A stretch of 64,000 nucleotides of DNA from an uncultured Pelagibacteraceae bacterium (lineage in GTDB: Bacteria > Pseudomonadota > Alphaproteobacteria > Pelagibacterales > Pelagibacteraceae), in NCBI GenBank assembly GCA_902588925.1, contig CACIRB010000002.1:1-64000 (forward strand), read 5' to 3'. The position numbers were made by a program, and so were the translations under genes. Below the pieces are notes generated by a model. It was not told the origin of the DNA. It saw nothing but the letters and a program-made list of their open reading frames with translations, and searched no databases. Of the stretch, positions 1-8,141 are shown in pieces (position 1 is the first letter of the stretch; each line of letters starts with the position of its first letter).

Positions 1-167
1 CCAAGGCCTTAATTACAGAAAATAAAGTCATACCAGATAATTCTTTAGTTGTTGGTTCTCCTGGCAAAGTTATTAGAGAAGTTACAGAGGAAGAAAAGAA
101 AGCAGTTTTTGAAAACACAAAACATTATCAAGATAATTGGAAAAAATATTCGAAGTCAATTTTTTAG
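1..167 (+). CDS. Gamma-carbonic anhydrase-like hexapeptide protein, C-terminal fragment
   Basis: The frame is open from base 3 to a TAG at 165-167 and gives about 54 residues. The stretch reading K-V-I-P-D-N-S-L-V-V-G-S-P-G-K-V-I-R is the typical last coil of left-handed beta-helix proteins of the gamma-carbonic anhydrase / YrdA family. A charged helix (EEEKK...) follows, as usual for that family's C-terminus. The start and the metal-binding histidines lie outside the window, so enzymatic activity cannot be judged. The next gene starts 20 bases downstream on the same strand. Family assignment is fairly secure; the specific reaction is not. Confidence 0.75.
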   Translation, partial: KALITENKVIPDNSLVVGSPGKVIREVTEEEKKAVFENTKHYQDNWKKYSKSIF

Positions 168-186
168 TTACATTTAATTTAAATTA

Positions 187-1089
187 ATGATTAGACACCC
201 TCATCATTTTAAAATTGCCTTTGCATTAGCTTTATCGGCTGGAGCGTGGGGAATTTATTGGTTACCACAAAGAATACTTGTTGAAGGTGGTCTTACAGGT
301 GGATGGGGGACAATTGCCCAAATGATAATAGGATTTTTAATCTTATTACCAATAGCTATTAGGAAATTAATTAAAAAAAAAGAAACTGGTTTTGGGTTAC
401 CGGTCACTGGTTTACTAGTTGGCGGTGGTTTCATTTGTTATGCTTTAAGTTTTCTTTTAACAGATGTTGTTCGAGCTTTAATATTATTTTATATGACACC
501 AATTTGGACAACAATATTTGAAATATTGTTTCTAAAAAAAAGACCTGGTTTAGAAAGAGCACTTACGTTGGCCCTGGCTCTTGGTGGTTTATGGATTGTT
601 TTTAGCAAACAAACTATTATACCCCTTCCGGAAAACGCTGGAGATTGGTTAGCATTAGTTGGAGGCGCAATATTTGCTGGTGGAATGATAAGACTTGAAA
701 TTGTTAAAACTGATGGTGTGTTTCCAATAATATTTTCTTTTTTTTTCTATGGAGCTTTATTTAATATAGTCGCTGGATTTTTTTTAGTTGATTACCTTGG
801 AGAAATGCCTGCTATTGAAGCATTTATTTCAATGTCTTCTTTTTTATTTTTAATATCTGTTTTTTATTTTATTCCTACAGCAATAGTAATACTCTGGGCT
901 CCAAGTAAATTAGGCGCAGGTTTATGTTCAATTCTTTTTCTTGCAGAAATTGTTGTCGGTGTAATAAGCTCAGGTATACTTACAAACGAACCATTTGGCT
1001 GGAGAGAGATAGCGGGTAGCTCGTTAATAGTTTTAGGAGGAATTTTAGCAGTAGTGCTTGCTCCTAAAGAAGAAAATTTGATAAATTAA
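187..1089 (+). CDS. EamA/DMT-family inner-membrane transporter
   Basis: This 300-residue protein is almost entirely hydrophobic, with about ten predicted membrane segments in two similar halves, the usual size and layout of drug/metabolite transporters with two EamA repeats. Glycine-rich membrane segments (residues about 76-90 and 155-170) and the C-terminal segment near 265-292 fit the fold. The substrate cannot be read from sequence; relatives export or import metabolites, amino acids or nucleosides. It starts at an ATG 20 bases after the preceding gene and may be cotranscribed with it. Confidence 0.8.
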   Translation: MIRHPHHFKIAFALALSAGAWGIYWLPQRILVEGGLTGGWGTIAQMIIGFLILLPIAIRKLIKKKETGFGLPVTGLLVGGGFICYALSFLLTDVVRALILFYMTPIWTTIFEILFLKKRPGLERALTLALALGGLWIVFSKQTIIPLPENAGDWLALVGGAIFAGGMIRLEIVKTDGVFPIIFSFFFYGALFNIVAGFFLVDYLGEMPAIEAFISMSSFLFLISVFYFIPTAIVILWAPSKLGAGLCSILFLAEIVVGVISSGILTNEPFGWREIAGSSLIVLGGILAVVLAPKEENLIN

Positions 1090-1135
1090 AATATTACAAA
1101 TGTTTAAATAAGAAATTTTTATATAGGAGGAAACA

Positions 1136-1426
1136 ATGTCAGCAGCATATTTGATAGCACAATTAAAAGTAACGAATTCTGAAAATTACAAAGAGTACAT
1201 CAAAAAGGTACCTGAAATTGTTAAAAAATATGGTGGAGAATACCTTGCGAGAGGTGGTGAATATACAGTTGTTGAAGGTGAGGATAATTATCCAAGAATA
1301 ATATTAATTAAATTTCCATCCTATGAAAAGGCACTAGAATGGTATCATTCAGAAGATTACAAACCTATAAAAGATATACGTTTGCAAAACTCTAAGGGCC
1401 TAAATATAATAGTTAAAGGTGTATGA
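1136..1426 (+). CDS. DUF1330 family protein
   Basis: The protein has 96 residues and a DUF1330-type dimeric alpha-beta barrel layout. An N-terminal strand (AAYLIAQLKV) leads into Y-x-x-Y-x-x-x-V-P, then a K-Y-G-G-E-Y-L-A-R-G-G strand pair, a V-V-E-G-E segment and a region centred on Y-E-K-A-L-E-W-Y-H-S-E-D-Y-K-P. All are hallmarks of the family. No enzymatic role is established for most members. A strong AGGAGG ribosome-binding site lies 5 bases before the ATG, unusual in this window where such sites are weak. Its stop codon overlaps the start of the next gene (ATGA). Confidence 0.85.
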   Translation: MSAAYLIAQLKVTNSENYKEYIKKVPEIVKKYGGEYLARGGEYTVVEGEDNYPRIILIKFPSYEKALEWYHSEDYKPIKDIRLQNSKGLNIIVKGV

Positions 1427-2289
1427 AAAAAATATTATCAATTTTAGTTTTTATACTATTTAGTTTATCTGTTTATGCATCTGATGAAAAACCAGGTAGA
1501 TTCTTTGAAGATCAACCAGATGTAAATGATGATTATCAAATCCATTTTATCTATCTTCTAGCAAAAAAAACCAAAGATAAAGAAAGAGATATAAACGGTT
1601 GGATAGAAAAAGAAGTTAAAAAAATAGATGATTTATTTTTCAAAATGACTGGAGATAAGCAAAGATTAAAATTTGATTATCGAAAAGATGGTAAGCTTGA
1701 TATTTCATTCGCGAGATTAGATCGTAAGGCAAGAAAAGGTGGATGGAATGTAAATTATCCTGATTATTATTTGCAAAAACAAGGATTTAATAATCCTAAA
1801 AAATTGTATTTTTCTTTTACGGACGCATCAAGTGGCGATGGAGGGCAAATGGGACCTCATCATGGATATTTATTTATTAAAAGAGCCTCTGGCCAAATAA
1901 CTAAAATCTCAATCCATGAATTACTGCATGGTAATGGGTTTGCTATGCCTTGCACTAAAGGAGTTAAAGACGGAGCTCATTTAAGTACAGGCATTTTGAG
2001 TCATGATCTATCAGCAAAATTTGGAAAAGTAGTTTATGATCATAAAGATCCAACATGTCCTGATTTAAAAGACTCTGTTTATTTAACACCAACATCCGAA
2101 ACACCTTTTGATCCTTTACAAATTGCTTGTGCATTAGGTCAAAAGAAAAGAGGACAACCACCCGGTAATTATGTAATACCAGCCCGATATACCCATAAAA
2201 AATTGCTCAAAGGTAGAAAAAACGAATGGTGTACTTATAAATTAACAGAGTATGCAAAAGAGGATTGGTTTAAGAAGTGGAAAAAATAA
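1423..2289 (+). CDS. Secreted protein with an HExxH zinc-protease-like motif
   Basis: The 288-residue product begins with a clear signal peptide (basic MKK, hydrophobic residues 4-17, likely cleavage after V-Y-A at residue 19), so it should be exported to the periplasm. Residues 165-169 read H-E-L-L-H, followed by G-N-G-F, matching the zinc-binding HExxH motif of metallopeptidases; H186 might be a third ligand. Four cysteines (C177, one near 206, one near 237, one near 270) could form disulfides. I do not recognise a named family. The gene overlaps the DUF1330 gene by four bases, implying translational coupling. Protease activity is inference from the motif only. Confidence 0.7.
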   Translation: MKKILSILVFILFSLSVYASDEKPGRFFEDQPDVNDDYQIHFIYLLAKKTKDKERDINGWIEKEVKKIDDLFFKMTGDKQRLKFDYRKDGKLDISFARLDRKARKGGWNVNYPDYYLQKQGFNNPKKLYFSFTDASSGDGGQMGPHHGYLFIKRASGQITKISIHELLHGNGFAMPCTKGVKDGAHLSTGILSHDLSAKFGKVVYDHKDPTCPDLKDSVYLTPTSETPFDPLQIACALGQKKRGQPPGNYVIPARYTHKKLLKGRKNEWCTYKLTEYAKEDWFKKWKK

Positions 2290-2296
2290 TTATTTT

Positions 2297-2500
2297 TTAG
2301 TTAAATAATAGATCATTGACCGAATAAACTATTAATCCAACTATTACTGCAAAAAAAATTACAAATGCTATTTGATCACTAATTTTCTTTTTTACTTCAA
2401 TTTCACCTTTTTTAAATTTTCTTATTTGAAATATACCAAACCTCATAACGGCCAAACCACCTATAATAAGTATTATTGCAAATAAAAAACCGGTAATCAT
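2297..2500 (-). CDS. Small two-helix membrane protein, unknown function
   Basis: This 67-residue protein has two hydrophobic segments (residues about 3-22 and 44-61) separated by a strongly basic loop (R-K-F-K-K-G-E-I-E-V-K-K-K), giving a helical hairpin in the inner membrane. I recognise no family. It lies directly downstream of the FMN-binding gene on the same strand with 3 bases between them, so it is probably the last gene of that transcript. It converges on the HExxH gene with a spacer of only 7 bases. Tight packing and a clean hydrophobic pattern support it as real. Confidence 0.65.
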   Translation of the reverse strand: MITGFLFAIILIIGGLAVMRFGIFQIRKFKKGEIEVKKKISDQIAFVIFFAVIVGLIVYSVNDLLFN

Positions 2501-2503
2501 TTC

Positions 2504-3109
2504 TTATGGAACCAACCAAGTATCCTTATTATTCTCTAAATTAAACTTAGCTCTTCGATGACCTTTTGCCGCTAAATAAAGCCATTCTATAGATTTGATT
2601 TTACACTGTATAACAGTAAAATTTTTATAACCTTCTTCACTTTGTTCTTTAGTGTAATCAAAATTATCTAATTCTGGTTTTAGCCCAGAAGTTGGAAAAA
2701 CTGATTCAGTTCCAGGTCCATTATCAACTAAATAACATTTTCTAGATATGTGTTGGGTTTTGGACCAAGATTCTTTTGTTATATCATTGTTGTGATTAAC
2801 AATACATTCAACTTTTAATCTTAGCTGTATCTTTTCATTTTTGTCGTAAAACAACATAGCAGCGTTTTTATTTGCTTTCAATTTTTCTATTTTATCTGAT
2901 CTAATATCGCTATGATATTGTACAAGATTATTTGGTTGATCAGATTTTCTTAGAACCACAATTCTTCCATCTAAGTCAGTTTGATCCCCACAAATGAATA
3001 CTGGTATTCTAAATGGCGCACTTCTGTCTTTCACAGCATTATCTAACATTGACCAAATTTTCTTTTTGATCTCTGCAAAGTCCTCGTAATAAGGAACTGT
3101 ATCCGTCAC
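2504..3109 (-). CDS. Pyridoxamine 5'-phosphate oxidase-like FMN-binding protein
   Basis: The 201-residue sequence shows the split-barrel flavin-binding pattern of the PNPOx-like superfamily. It has a central R-I-V-V-L-R-K-S strand, a H-S-D-x-R-S-D-K-I-E-K-L segment, A-A-M-L-F-Y-D, and a C-terminal basic R-R-A-K-F...W-L-V-P tail. In the family the R-S-x-K segment and basic tail contact FMN phosphate. It is less like canonical PdxH than like uncharacterised 'pyridoxamine oxidase family' proteins, so vitamin B6 synthesis should not be assumed. It sits 5 bases after the dehydrogenase gene and is probably cotranscribed with it. Confidence 0.75.
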   Translation of the reverse strand: MTDTVPYYEDFAEIKKKIWSMLDNAVKDRSAPFRIPVFICGDQTDLDGRIVVLRKSDQPNNLVQYHSDIRSDKIEKLKANKNAAMLFYDKNEKIQLRLKVECIVNHNNDITKESWSKTQHISRKCYLVDNGPGTESVFPTSGLKPELDNFDYTKEQSEEGYKNFTVIQCKIKSIEWLYLAAKGHRRAKFNLENNKDTWLVP

Positions 3110-3114
3110 AAATG

Positions 3115-3990
3115 TTATTTTTTCTTCTTTAATCTAGCAATTAAGCCTGAGCTATCCCAACGATTTCCACCCATCTTTTGAACCTCAGCATAATAGCCGT
3201 CAATAATTTCAGTAATTGGAACCGGTGAACCATTTCTTTTCGCTTCTTCAATTACAATTGCTAAATCTTTTCTCATCCAATCTATTGCAAAACCATAATC
3301 AAATTTATCATCCGTCATAGTTCGATATCTATTTTCCATTTGCCATGATTGAGCTGCGCCTTTAGATATTGTTTCCATAACTTTATCCATATCTAATCCA
3401 GCATTTATTCCAAAGTTAATTGCCTCAGATAAACCTTGTACCGTTCCAGCAATACACATTTGATTCATCATTTTTGTAAGTTGTCCACTACCACAAGGAC
3501 CAATTAGTTTTACCTTTTTGCTATAACAATCAATTACAGGCTCAGCCTTTTTAAATACTTCTTCATCACCTCCCACCATAACCGTTAGTATTCCGCCTTC
3601 AGCACCAGCTTGTCCTCCAGAAATAGGTGCGTCTAAAAAACTAAATCCTTTTTCATTTGCTTCTTTATTTAACTGTCTAGAAACCTCAGCTGATACAGTT
3701 GAGTTATCAATAAAAATAGATCCAGCTTTTGCTGTTTTGAATAATCCGTTTTCACCTGTTGCTACTTCTCTAAGATCATTGTCATTACCAACACATGTAA
3801 AAATGAAATCTGCGCCTTCTGCGGCCTCCGCAGGTGTATCTGCCATTTTACCTTTATATTCGCTAATCCATTTTTCAGCTTTAGATTTTGTTCTATTAAA
3901 AACAGTTACATTGTGTCCGGCTTTTGATATATAACCAGCCATTGGGTAGCCCATAACCCCAAGACCTATGAAAGCAACATTACAAGTCAT
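3115..3990 (-). CDS. NAD(P)-dependent beta-hydroxyacid dehydrogenase (3-hydroxyisobutyrate dehydrogenase family)
   Basis: The protein has 291 residues, the normal family size. The N-terminal dinucleotide fold carries G-L-G-V-M-G (9-14) followed by P-M. The substrate motif D-A-P-I-S-G-G-Q-A-G-A (120-130) and the catalytic lysine region G-S-G-Q-L-T-K-M-M-N-Q (K173) are intact. Members reduce or oxidise short beta-hydroxyacids such as 3-hydroxyisobutyrate, tartronate semialdehyde or glyoxylate derivatives; which one is not decidable here. Its start codon lies only 11 bases from the start of the divergent MFS gene, so their promoters must overlap or lie within coding sequence. Confidence 0.85.
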   Translation of the reverse strand: MTCNVAFIGLGVMGYPMAGYISKAGHNVTVFNRTKSKAEKWISEYKGKMADTPAEAAEGADFIFTCVGNDNDLREVATGENGLFKTAKAGSIFIDNSTVSAEVSRQLNKEANEKGFSFLDAPISGGQAGAEGGILTVMVGGDEEVFKKAEPVIDCYSKKVKLIGPCGSGQLTKMMNQMCIAGTVQGLSEAINFGINAGLDMDKVMETISKGAAQSWQMENRYRTMTDDKFDYGFAIDWMRKDLAIVIEEAKRNGSPVPITEIIDGYYAEVQKMGGNRWDSSGLIARLKKKK

Positions 3991-4001
3991 AATTTTTTTC
4001 T

Positions 4002-5210
4002 ATGTTTAAAAGTTTAAGTTTAAAAGTAATTGTATTTGGTTTTATTTTTACATTTTTTTCTAGTTTTGGACAGAGTTTTTTTCTTGGACTTTTTAATTCT
4101 AGTATAAGAGATACCTTGTCTATTACTCATGGACAATTTGGCTCAATTTTTGCTTCGGCCACATTGCTTAGTAGTATTCTTTTTATATGGTTAGGGAAAA
4201 AAATTGATGATGTAAATGCATTTAAATTTTCTTTATTTGTAATTCCGCTTTTAGCTTTTGCGTGTTTTTTCTTTTCTAAAATTTACTCAATACCATTTTT
4301 ATTTGTTGCAATATTTTTAATGAGATTTTCAGGTCAAGGAATGATGTCTCACACTGCAAGTACTACAATTTCAAGATACTTTACCAAGTCAAGAGGTAAA
4401 GCTCTAAGTGCAGGTTGGTTTGGATTGTCTTGTGGTGAATTTATTTTACCTGTTTTGACTGTTTATTTATTAACTTTATATACTTGGCAAAATATTTGGG
4501 TAACAATTTCAATTATTGTAATTTTACTTTTACCAATAGTTTCCTTTTTTTTAATTAAAAACTTAAGTTTAGACTCAAGAGAAACAGACAATAACCAAAA
4601 GCAAGTAGATAAAAATATTAAGCAATGGACAAGATTAGAAGTTTTAAAAGATTATAGATTTTATATAATTAGTTCAAACATGCTTGCTATGCCTTGGATT
4701 GCAACAGGAGTTTTTGTTTATCAATCCTATGTGACTAGCTCAAAAGGTTGGGGTGAATTTACTATTGCTCAATCATTCATGTCTTATTCCATTTTCACAG
4801 TTTCAACATTGTTATTAGCAGGTCCATTGATAGATAAATTTAGTAGTAGAAAACTATTAATTTATATGAATATTCCATTGTTGATTTCTACATTTGTAAT
4901 TATTTTGTTTGATTCATCTGTTACAGCATTTGTGTTTCTTGGATTGATTGGAATCTCTAATGGATTTGCCAACGTATTAGGTTCAGCTACTTGGGCTGAA
5001 ATTTATGGAGTGAAACATATTGGATCAATTAAAGCTTTAACTACTGCGTTAATGGTATTTTCTACAGCATTTGGAACAGCTTTATTCGGAGTTTTGATTG
5101 ACATTGGTTTTTCAATTGAAAAAATTGCCGTTGTTTCTGCGATTTATATATTCTCTTCTTTAGCACTGTTATTTTTAACAAGAAAAAAGCTAAATCCTAT
5201 TTATATATAG
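4002..5210 (+). CDS. MFS transporter
   Basis: This 402-residue protein has about twelve hydrophobic segments in two six-helix halves joined by a charged loop near residues 186-212 (S-R-E-T-D-N-N-Q-K-Q-V-D-K). The loop 2-3 region reads G-K-K-I-D-D and the second half has the equivalent G-P-L-I-D-K-F-S-S-R-K, matching the major facilitator signature. The substrate is unknown. It is divergent from the beta-hydroxyacid dehydrogenase; this pairing suggests, without proving, uptake of a small organic acid. The chosen ATG precedes the first membrane segment directly, and no ribosome-binding site is evident. Confidence 0.85.
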   Translation: MFKSLSLKVIVFGFIFTFFSSFGQSFFLGLFNSSIRDTLSITHGQFGSIFASATLLSSILFIWLGKKIDDVNAFKFSLFVIPLLAFACFFFSKIYSIPFLFVAIFLMRFSGQGMMSHTASTTISRYFTKSRGKALSAGWFGLSCGEFILPVLTVYLLTLYTWQNIWVTISIIVILLLPIVSFFLIKNLSLDSRETDNNQKQVDKNIKQWTRLEVLKDYRFYIISSNMLAMPWIATGVFVYQSYVTSSKGWGEFTIAQSFMSYSIFTVSTLLLAGPLIDKFSSRKLLIYMNIPLLISTFVIILFDSSVTAFVFLGLIGISNGFANVLGSATWAEIYGVKHIGSIKALTTALMVFSTAFGTALFGVLIDIGFSIEKIAVVSAIYIFSSLALLFLTRKKLNPIYI

Positions 5211-5253
5211 AAAACGCTTGATTTTTTTTTGCCTCAGGTATAAACAACCGGCC

Positions 5254-5790
5254 ATGGCTAGAGTTACCGTTGAAGATTGTATTGATAAAGTAGAGAGTCC
5301 TTATGAATTAGTTTTAGTAGCTAAGGAAAGAGCTACTCAACTTAATGCTGGTTTAGAACCAACAATTGATAGGGACAACGATAAAAATACAGTGATATCT
5401 TTGAGAGAAATTGCTGAAGAGAAAATTAAAGTATCCGATTTAACTGAAAGCGCTGTTTATAAACTTAGAAAACATGTTGAGCAAGTTGATGATGGTGTAG
5501 AGGATGACGAAGATATAGGTGATGATTTTGAAAATCTTTACAAAGGCGAAATTTCAAAAAGTGGAACTCCAATTTTACCATCTAAAAGAGCTAGAAAAAC
5601 TCCAGAAAAAATTCAAGTATCTAAAGAAGATTTAGCTGAATTGTCTGAAACAGCTGCACCTGAAGTTGATTCTTCAGTTGGTCAAGAGACTATGAACGAA
5701 CAAGGTGAGGTTTCACTAGATGAAGTTTCAGAATCAGAAAACCAAGAAGCTGATGTTGCTTCAGAAGATCCAGAAGCTTCAAACTCATAA
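5254..5790 (+). CDS. rpoZ: RNA polymerase omega subunit with long acidic tail
   Basis: Starting at the ATG at 5254 the protein has 178 residues. Residues 1-70 are a canonical omega/Rpb6 domain: M-A-R-V-T-V-E-D-C, R-A-x-Q-L, then V-I-S-L-R-E-I-A. An upstream in-frame ATG would add 12 residues not found in the family, so 5254 is preferred. Typical omega is 80-130 residues; here residues about 75-178 form a low-complexity Asp/Glu/Ser tail with one basic patch (S-K-R-A-R-K). Omega stabilises beta-prime during RNA polymerase assembly. It precedes dusA by 24 bases. Confidence 0.93.
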   Translation: MARVTVEDCIDKVESPYELVLVAKERATQLNAGLEPTIDRDNDKNTVISLREIAEEKIKVSDLTESAVYKLRKHVEQVDDGVEDDEDIGDDFENLYKGEISKSGTPILPSKRARKTPEKIQVSKEDLAELSETAAPEVDSSVGQETMNEQGEVSLDEVSESENQEADVASEDPEASNS

Positions 5791-5814
5791 AAAAATAATA
5801 TAAAGTCTTAGTTT

Positions 5815-6807
5815 ATGAATAGGTTAGTATCAGTTGCTCCTATGATGGACTGTACAGATCGTCATGAACGATATTTTTTAAGACTAATATCCAAAAATAT
5901 ACTTCTTTATACAGAAATGGTTGTTGATGAAGCAATTAACAGAGGTGACAAAAAAAAATTACTAGAATTTAATATTAAAGAAAAACCTGTTGCTCTTCAA
6001 TTAGGTGGATCTTCACCCAAGTTACTTGCTGAAGCAACAAAAGTTGGAGAAGACTTTGGTTACGATGAGATCAATTTAAATTTAGGTTGTCCAAGTAGAA
6101 AAGTAGAAAAAAATCGATTTGGCGCTTGTTTAATGAAAGAACCCAATTTAGTTGCAGATTGTTTAACTGAAATGCAATCAAAAACCAACTTACCCGTAAC
6201 TATTAAAACTAGAATTGGATATGATAATGTAGAAGATTACGAAAATTTGCACAATTTTATATCTACTCTTAAATCCACAGGTGTTAAAACTTTTATCATT
6301 CACGCAAGGAAGGCTATGCTTGGTAAGTTTACACCTAAACAAAACCTAAACATTCCACCTTTAAAATATGAGTTCGTTTATAAGTTAAAAGAAGATTTTC
6401 CAAATCAGGAAATAATAATTAATGGAGGAATAACCTCTGTAGATCAAATTAAACCTCATTTAGAAAGAACAGATGGAGTTATGATTGGAAGAGCTGCTTA
6501 TCACACACCTTATTTGTTAGCGGACATTGAGAGAGAAATTTTTAATAATGAGGATATTCCTAGTAGGCAAGATGTTATTGAACAGTTAATTCCTTATGTA
6601 AAAGATGAACTAAAAAAAGGAACCAGATTAAACCAAATCATGAGACATACTCTAGGTTTATTTCACGGCCAATCAGGAGCTAGTCATTGGAAAAGATACT
6701 TAAGTGAAAATATGTGTGTGAGAGATGCAGATGTAAAAAAAATTGATCACATAATGGATAAAATTAAATACAACAATGTTGATATGAGAGAAGGTCAATC
6801 TGCTTAG
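5815..6807 (+). CDS. dusA: tRNA-dihydrouridine synthase A
   Basis: The 330-residue enzyme reduces uridines in the tRNA D-loop using FMN and NADPH. The N-terminal TIM barrel opens with V-A-P-M-M-D-C-T-D-R-H, a DusA signature. It contains N-L-G-C-P-S (89-94) and the catalytic cysteine in R-F-G-A-C-L-M (C105). The FMN phosphate site is I-N-G-G-I and M-I-G-R-A-A-Y-H. The C-terminal helical domain with H-T-L-G-L-F-H-G-Q-S-G-A is DusA-specific and distinguishes it from DusB/DusC. It ends just inside the reading frame of the following permease. Confidence 0.95.
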   Translation: MNRLVSVAPMMDCTDRHERYFLRLISKNILLYTEMVVDEAINRGDKKKLLEFNIKEKPVALQLGGSSPKLLAEATKVGEDFGYDEINLNLGCPSRKVEKNRFGACLMKEPNLVADCLTEMQSKTNLPVTIKTRIGYDNVEDYENLHNFISTLKSTGVKTFIIHARKAMLGKFTPKQNLNIPPLKYEFVYKLKEDFPNQEIIINGGITSVDQIKPHLERTDGVMIGRAAYHTPYLLADIEREIFNNEDIPSRQDVIEQLIPYVKDELKKGTRLNQIMRHTLGLFHGQSGASHWKRYLSENMCVRDADVKKIDHIMDKIKYNNVDMREGQSA

Positions 6808-6853
6808 TTCAATCTTAGCAAATGAATATATTTATATAATTTTATTAACGGCT

Positions 6854-7633
6854 TTGACTGCAATTCCAGTTGGGTTTGTAGCTGGTCTTTTTGGTATTGG
6901 AGGTGGTCTAATAACAGTACCATTTCTTTATTATATATTTGGTGAACTTGGAATTAACCAATCATATATAATGCACTTAGCAGTAGGAACTTCTTTTGCA
7001 ATAATAATTCCAACATCAATAGTTTCAGTTTTAACACATCATAAATTTAACTCAGTGGATTTTAATGTAGTTAAAAGCTACGGTATTTTTGTAGTTGTAG
7101 GAGTTGTTTTGGGGACAATATTTGCTGCAACTTTTAAAACAAAATCTCTAGTACTTTTCTTTTCAATCGTAATATTTTTTTTAGGAATTTACATACTTTT
7201 GATTAAAGAAAAAGATCACAATGTAATTTCTGAGATGAAATTATATTTAAAAATCATACTTGGTTCAATTGTTGGATTTATCTCAGCTGTAACAGGTATA
7301 GGAGGAGCTGTTATGAATGTACCAATTCTTAAATTTTTTGGCTATTCAATTAATAAAGCAATTGGTAGTGCTGCAGCAATTGGTTTTTTAATTGCATTGT
7401 TTGGTGCTACAGGTTTTTTAATTTCAGGAAGTTATTTAAAAACAAATTTACCTTTTAGTATCGGATTTTTAAATGTACCAGCTTTTTTGATTTTTATTCC
7501 TATTACAACCTTTATGGCAAGACTAGGTGCAAGAACAGCTCACAAAATAGATAAAAATAAAATTAGTAAATTACTTGGTATTTTCTTAATAATCGTAGCA
7601 ATTAAGTTTTTCTATGAATACATAAAATTATAA
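6854..7633 (+). CDS. TauE/SafE family permease
   Basis: The family exports sulfite or organosulfonates, or takes up related anions. The protein has about 259 residues from the TTG at 6854 and seven to eight membrane segments. The two halves share the glycine signature G-L-F-G-I-G-G-G-L-I (near the start) and A-V-T-G-I-G-G-A-V-M (residues about 143-152), diagnostic of TauE/SafE. The start is uncertain: the frame stays open back to 6788 and the upstream codons (N-E-Y-I-Y-I-I-L-L-T-A) complete the first helix, but no ATG, GTG or TTG occurs there. The HIT gene follows after 2 bases. Confidence 0.85.
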   Translation: MTAIPVGFVAGLFGIGGGLITVPFLYYIFGELGINQSYIMHLAVGTSFAIIIPTSIVSVLTHHKFNSVDFNVVKSYGIFVVVGVVLGTIFAATFKTKSLVLFFSIVIFFLGIYILLIKEKDHNVISEMKLYLKIILGSIVGFISAVTGIGGAVMNVPILKFFGYSINKAIGSAAAIGFLIALFGATGFLISGSYLKTNLPFSIGFLNVPAFLIFIPITTFMARLGARTAHKIDKNKISKLLGIFLIIVAIKFFYEYIKL

Positions 7634-7635
7634 AA

Positions 7636-8037
7636 ATGTCGTTTAAATTGGATAAGAAATTTTTAAAGTCTTCACATCATATAACAGATCTTAAATTATG
7701 TACTATTAGGCTAAACGATAATTCTAAATTTCCATGGCTAATTCTAATTCCTAAAAGAAATAAGATTACCGATATGGGCGATCTCAAATCTAAAGATCAA
7801 ATTCTGTTGATGAAAGAAATTATTTATATAAGCAAAATAATGAAAAAATTATTCAAAACTTCAAAACTCAATGTAGAAAAAATTGGAAATATCGTTCCTC
7901 AGTTGCACATACATATTATTGCAAGAAGCAAAAAAGATAGCTCATGGCCATTATCTGTATGGATTGTTAAAGGAAAAAATTACTCAAAAATTGCTTTAAA
8001 AGTTATGGTAGATAAAGTAAGGAAAGCTCTAAAATAA
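7636..8037 (+). CDS. HIT-family nucleotide-binding protein
   Basis: The 133-residue protein shows the histidine-triad fold with F-P-W-L-I-L-I-P-K strands and the signature at 89-95, Q-L-H-I-H-I-I. The first histidine of the usual H-x-H-x-H is glutamine, as in many proteobacterial HIT proteins, while the catalytic middle and last histidines (H91, H93) remain. N-I-V-P-Q-L-H matches that subgroup. Members hydrolyse or transfer nucleotidyl groups from dinucleotides or adenylated compounds; the substrate here is unknown. It lies 2 bases after the permease gene and converges with the phosphomutase gene. Confidence 0.88.
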   Translation: MSFKLDKKFLKSSHHITDLKLCTIRLNDNSKFPWLILIPKRNKITDMGDLKSKDQILLMKEIIYISKIMKKLFKTSKLNVEKIGNIVPQLHIHIIARSKKDSSWPLSVWIVKGKNYSKIALKVMVDKVRKALK

Positions 8038-8040
8038 AAA

Positions 8041-8070
8041 GAGGTGACTTCAGTCTCCCTCCATCACCTC
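8041..8070. terminator. Stem-loop between convergent genes, possible bidirectional terminator
   Basis: GAGGTGA at 8041-8047 is perfectly complementary to TCACCTC at 8064-8070, with a 16-base pyrimidine-rich loop. It begins 3 bases after the HIT stop codon in a 104-base spacer between convergent genes, and it is GC-rich against very AT-rich surroundings. No long T tract follows on either strand, so it may be a 3'-end stabiliser, a weak terminator or a small structured RNA rather than a classical intrinsic terminator. The remainder of the spacer (8071-8141) is AT-rich with no other feature seen. Confidence 0.5.
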
Positions 8071-8141
8071 ACAAGTTTAAATTAAGTGATTCTTTACATT
8101 TTTATGAACACTTATTAGTTGAAAATGTACTTTATTAACTA

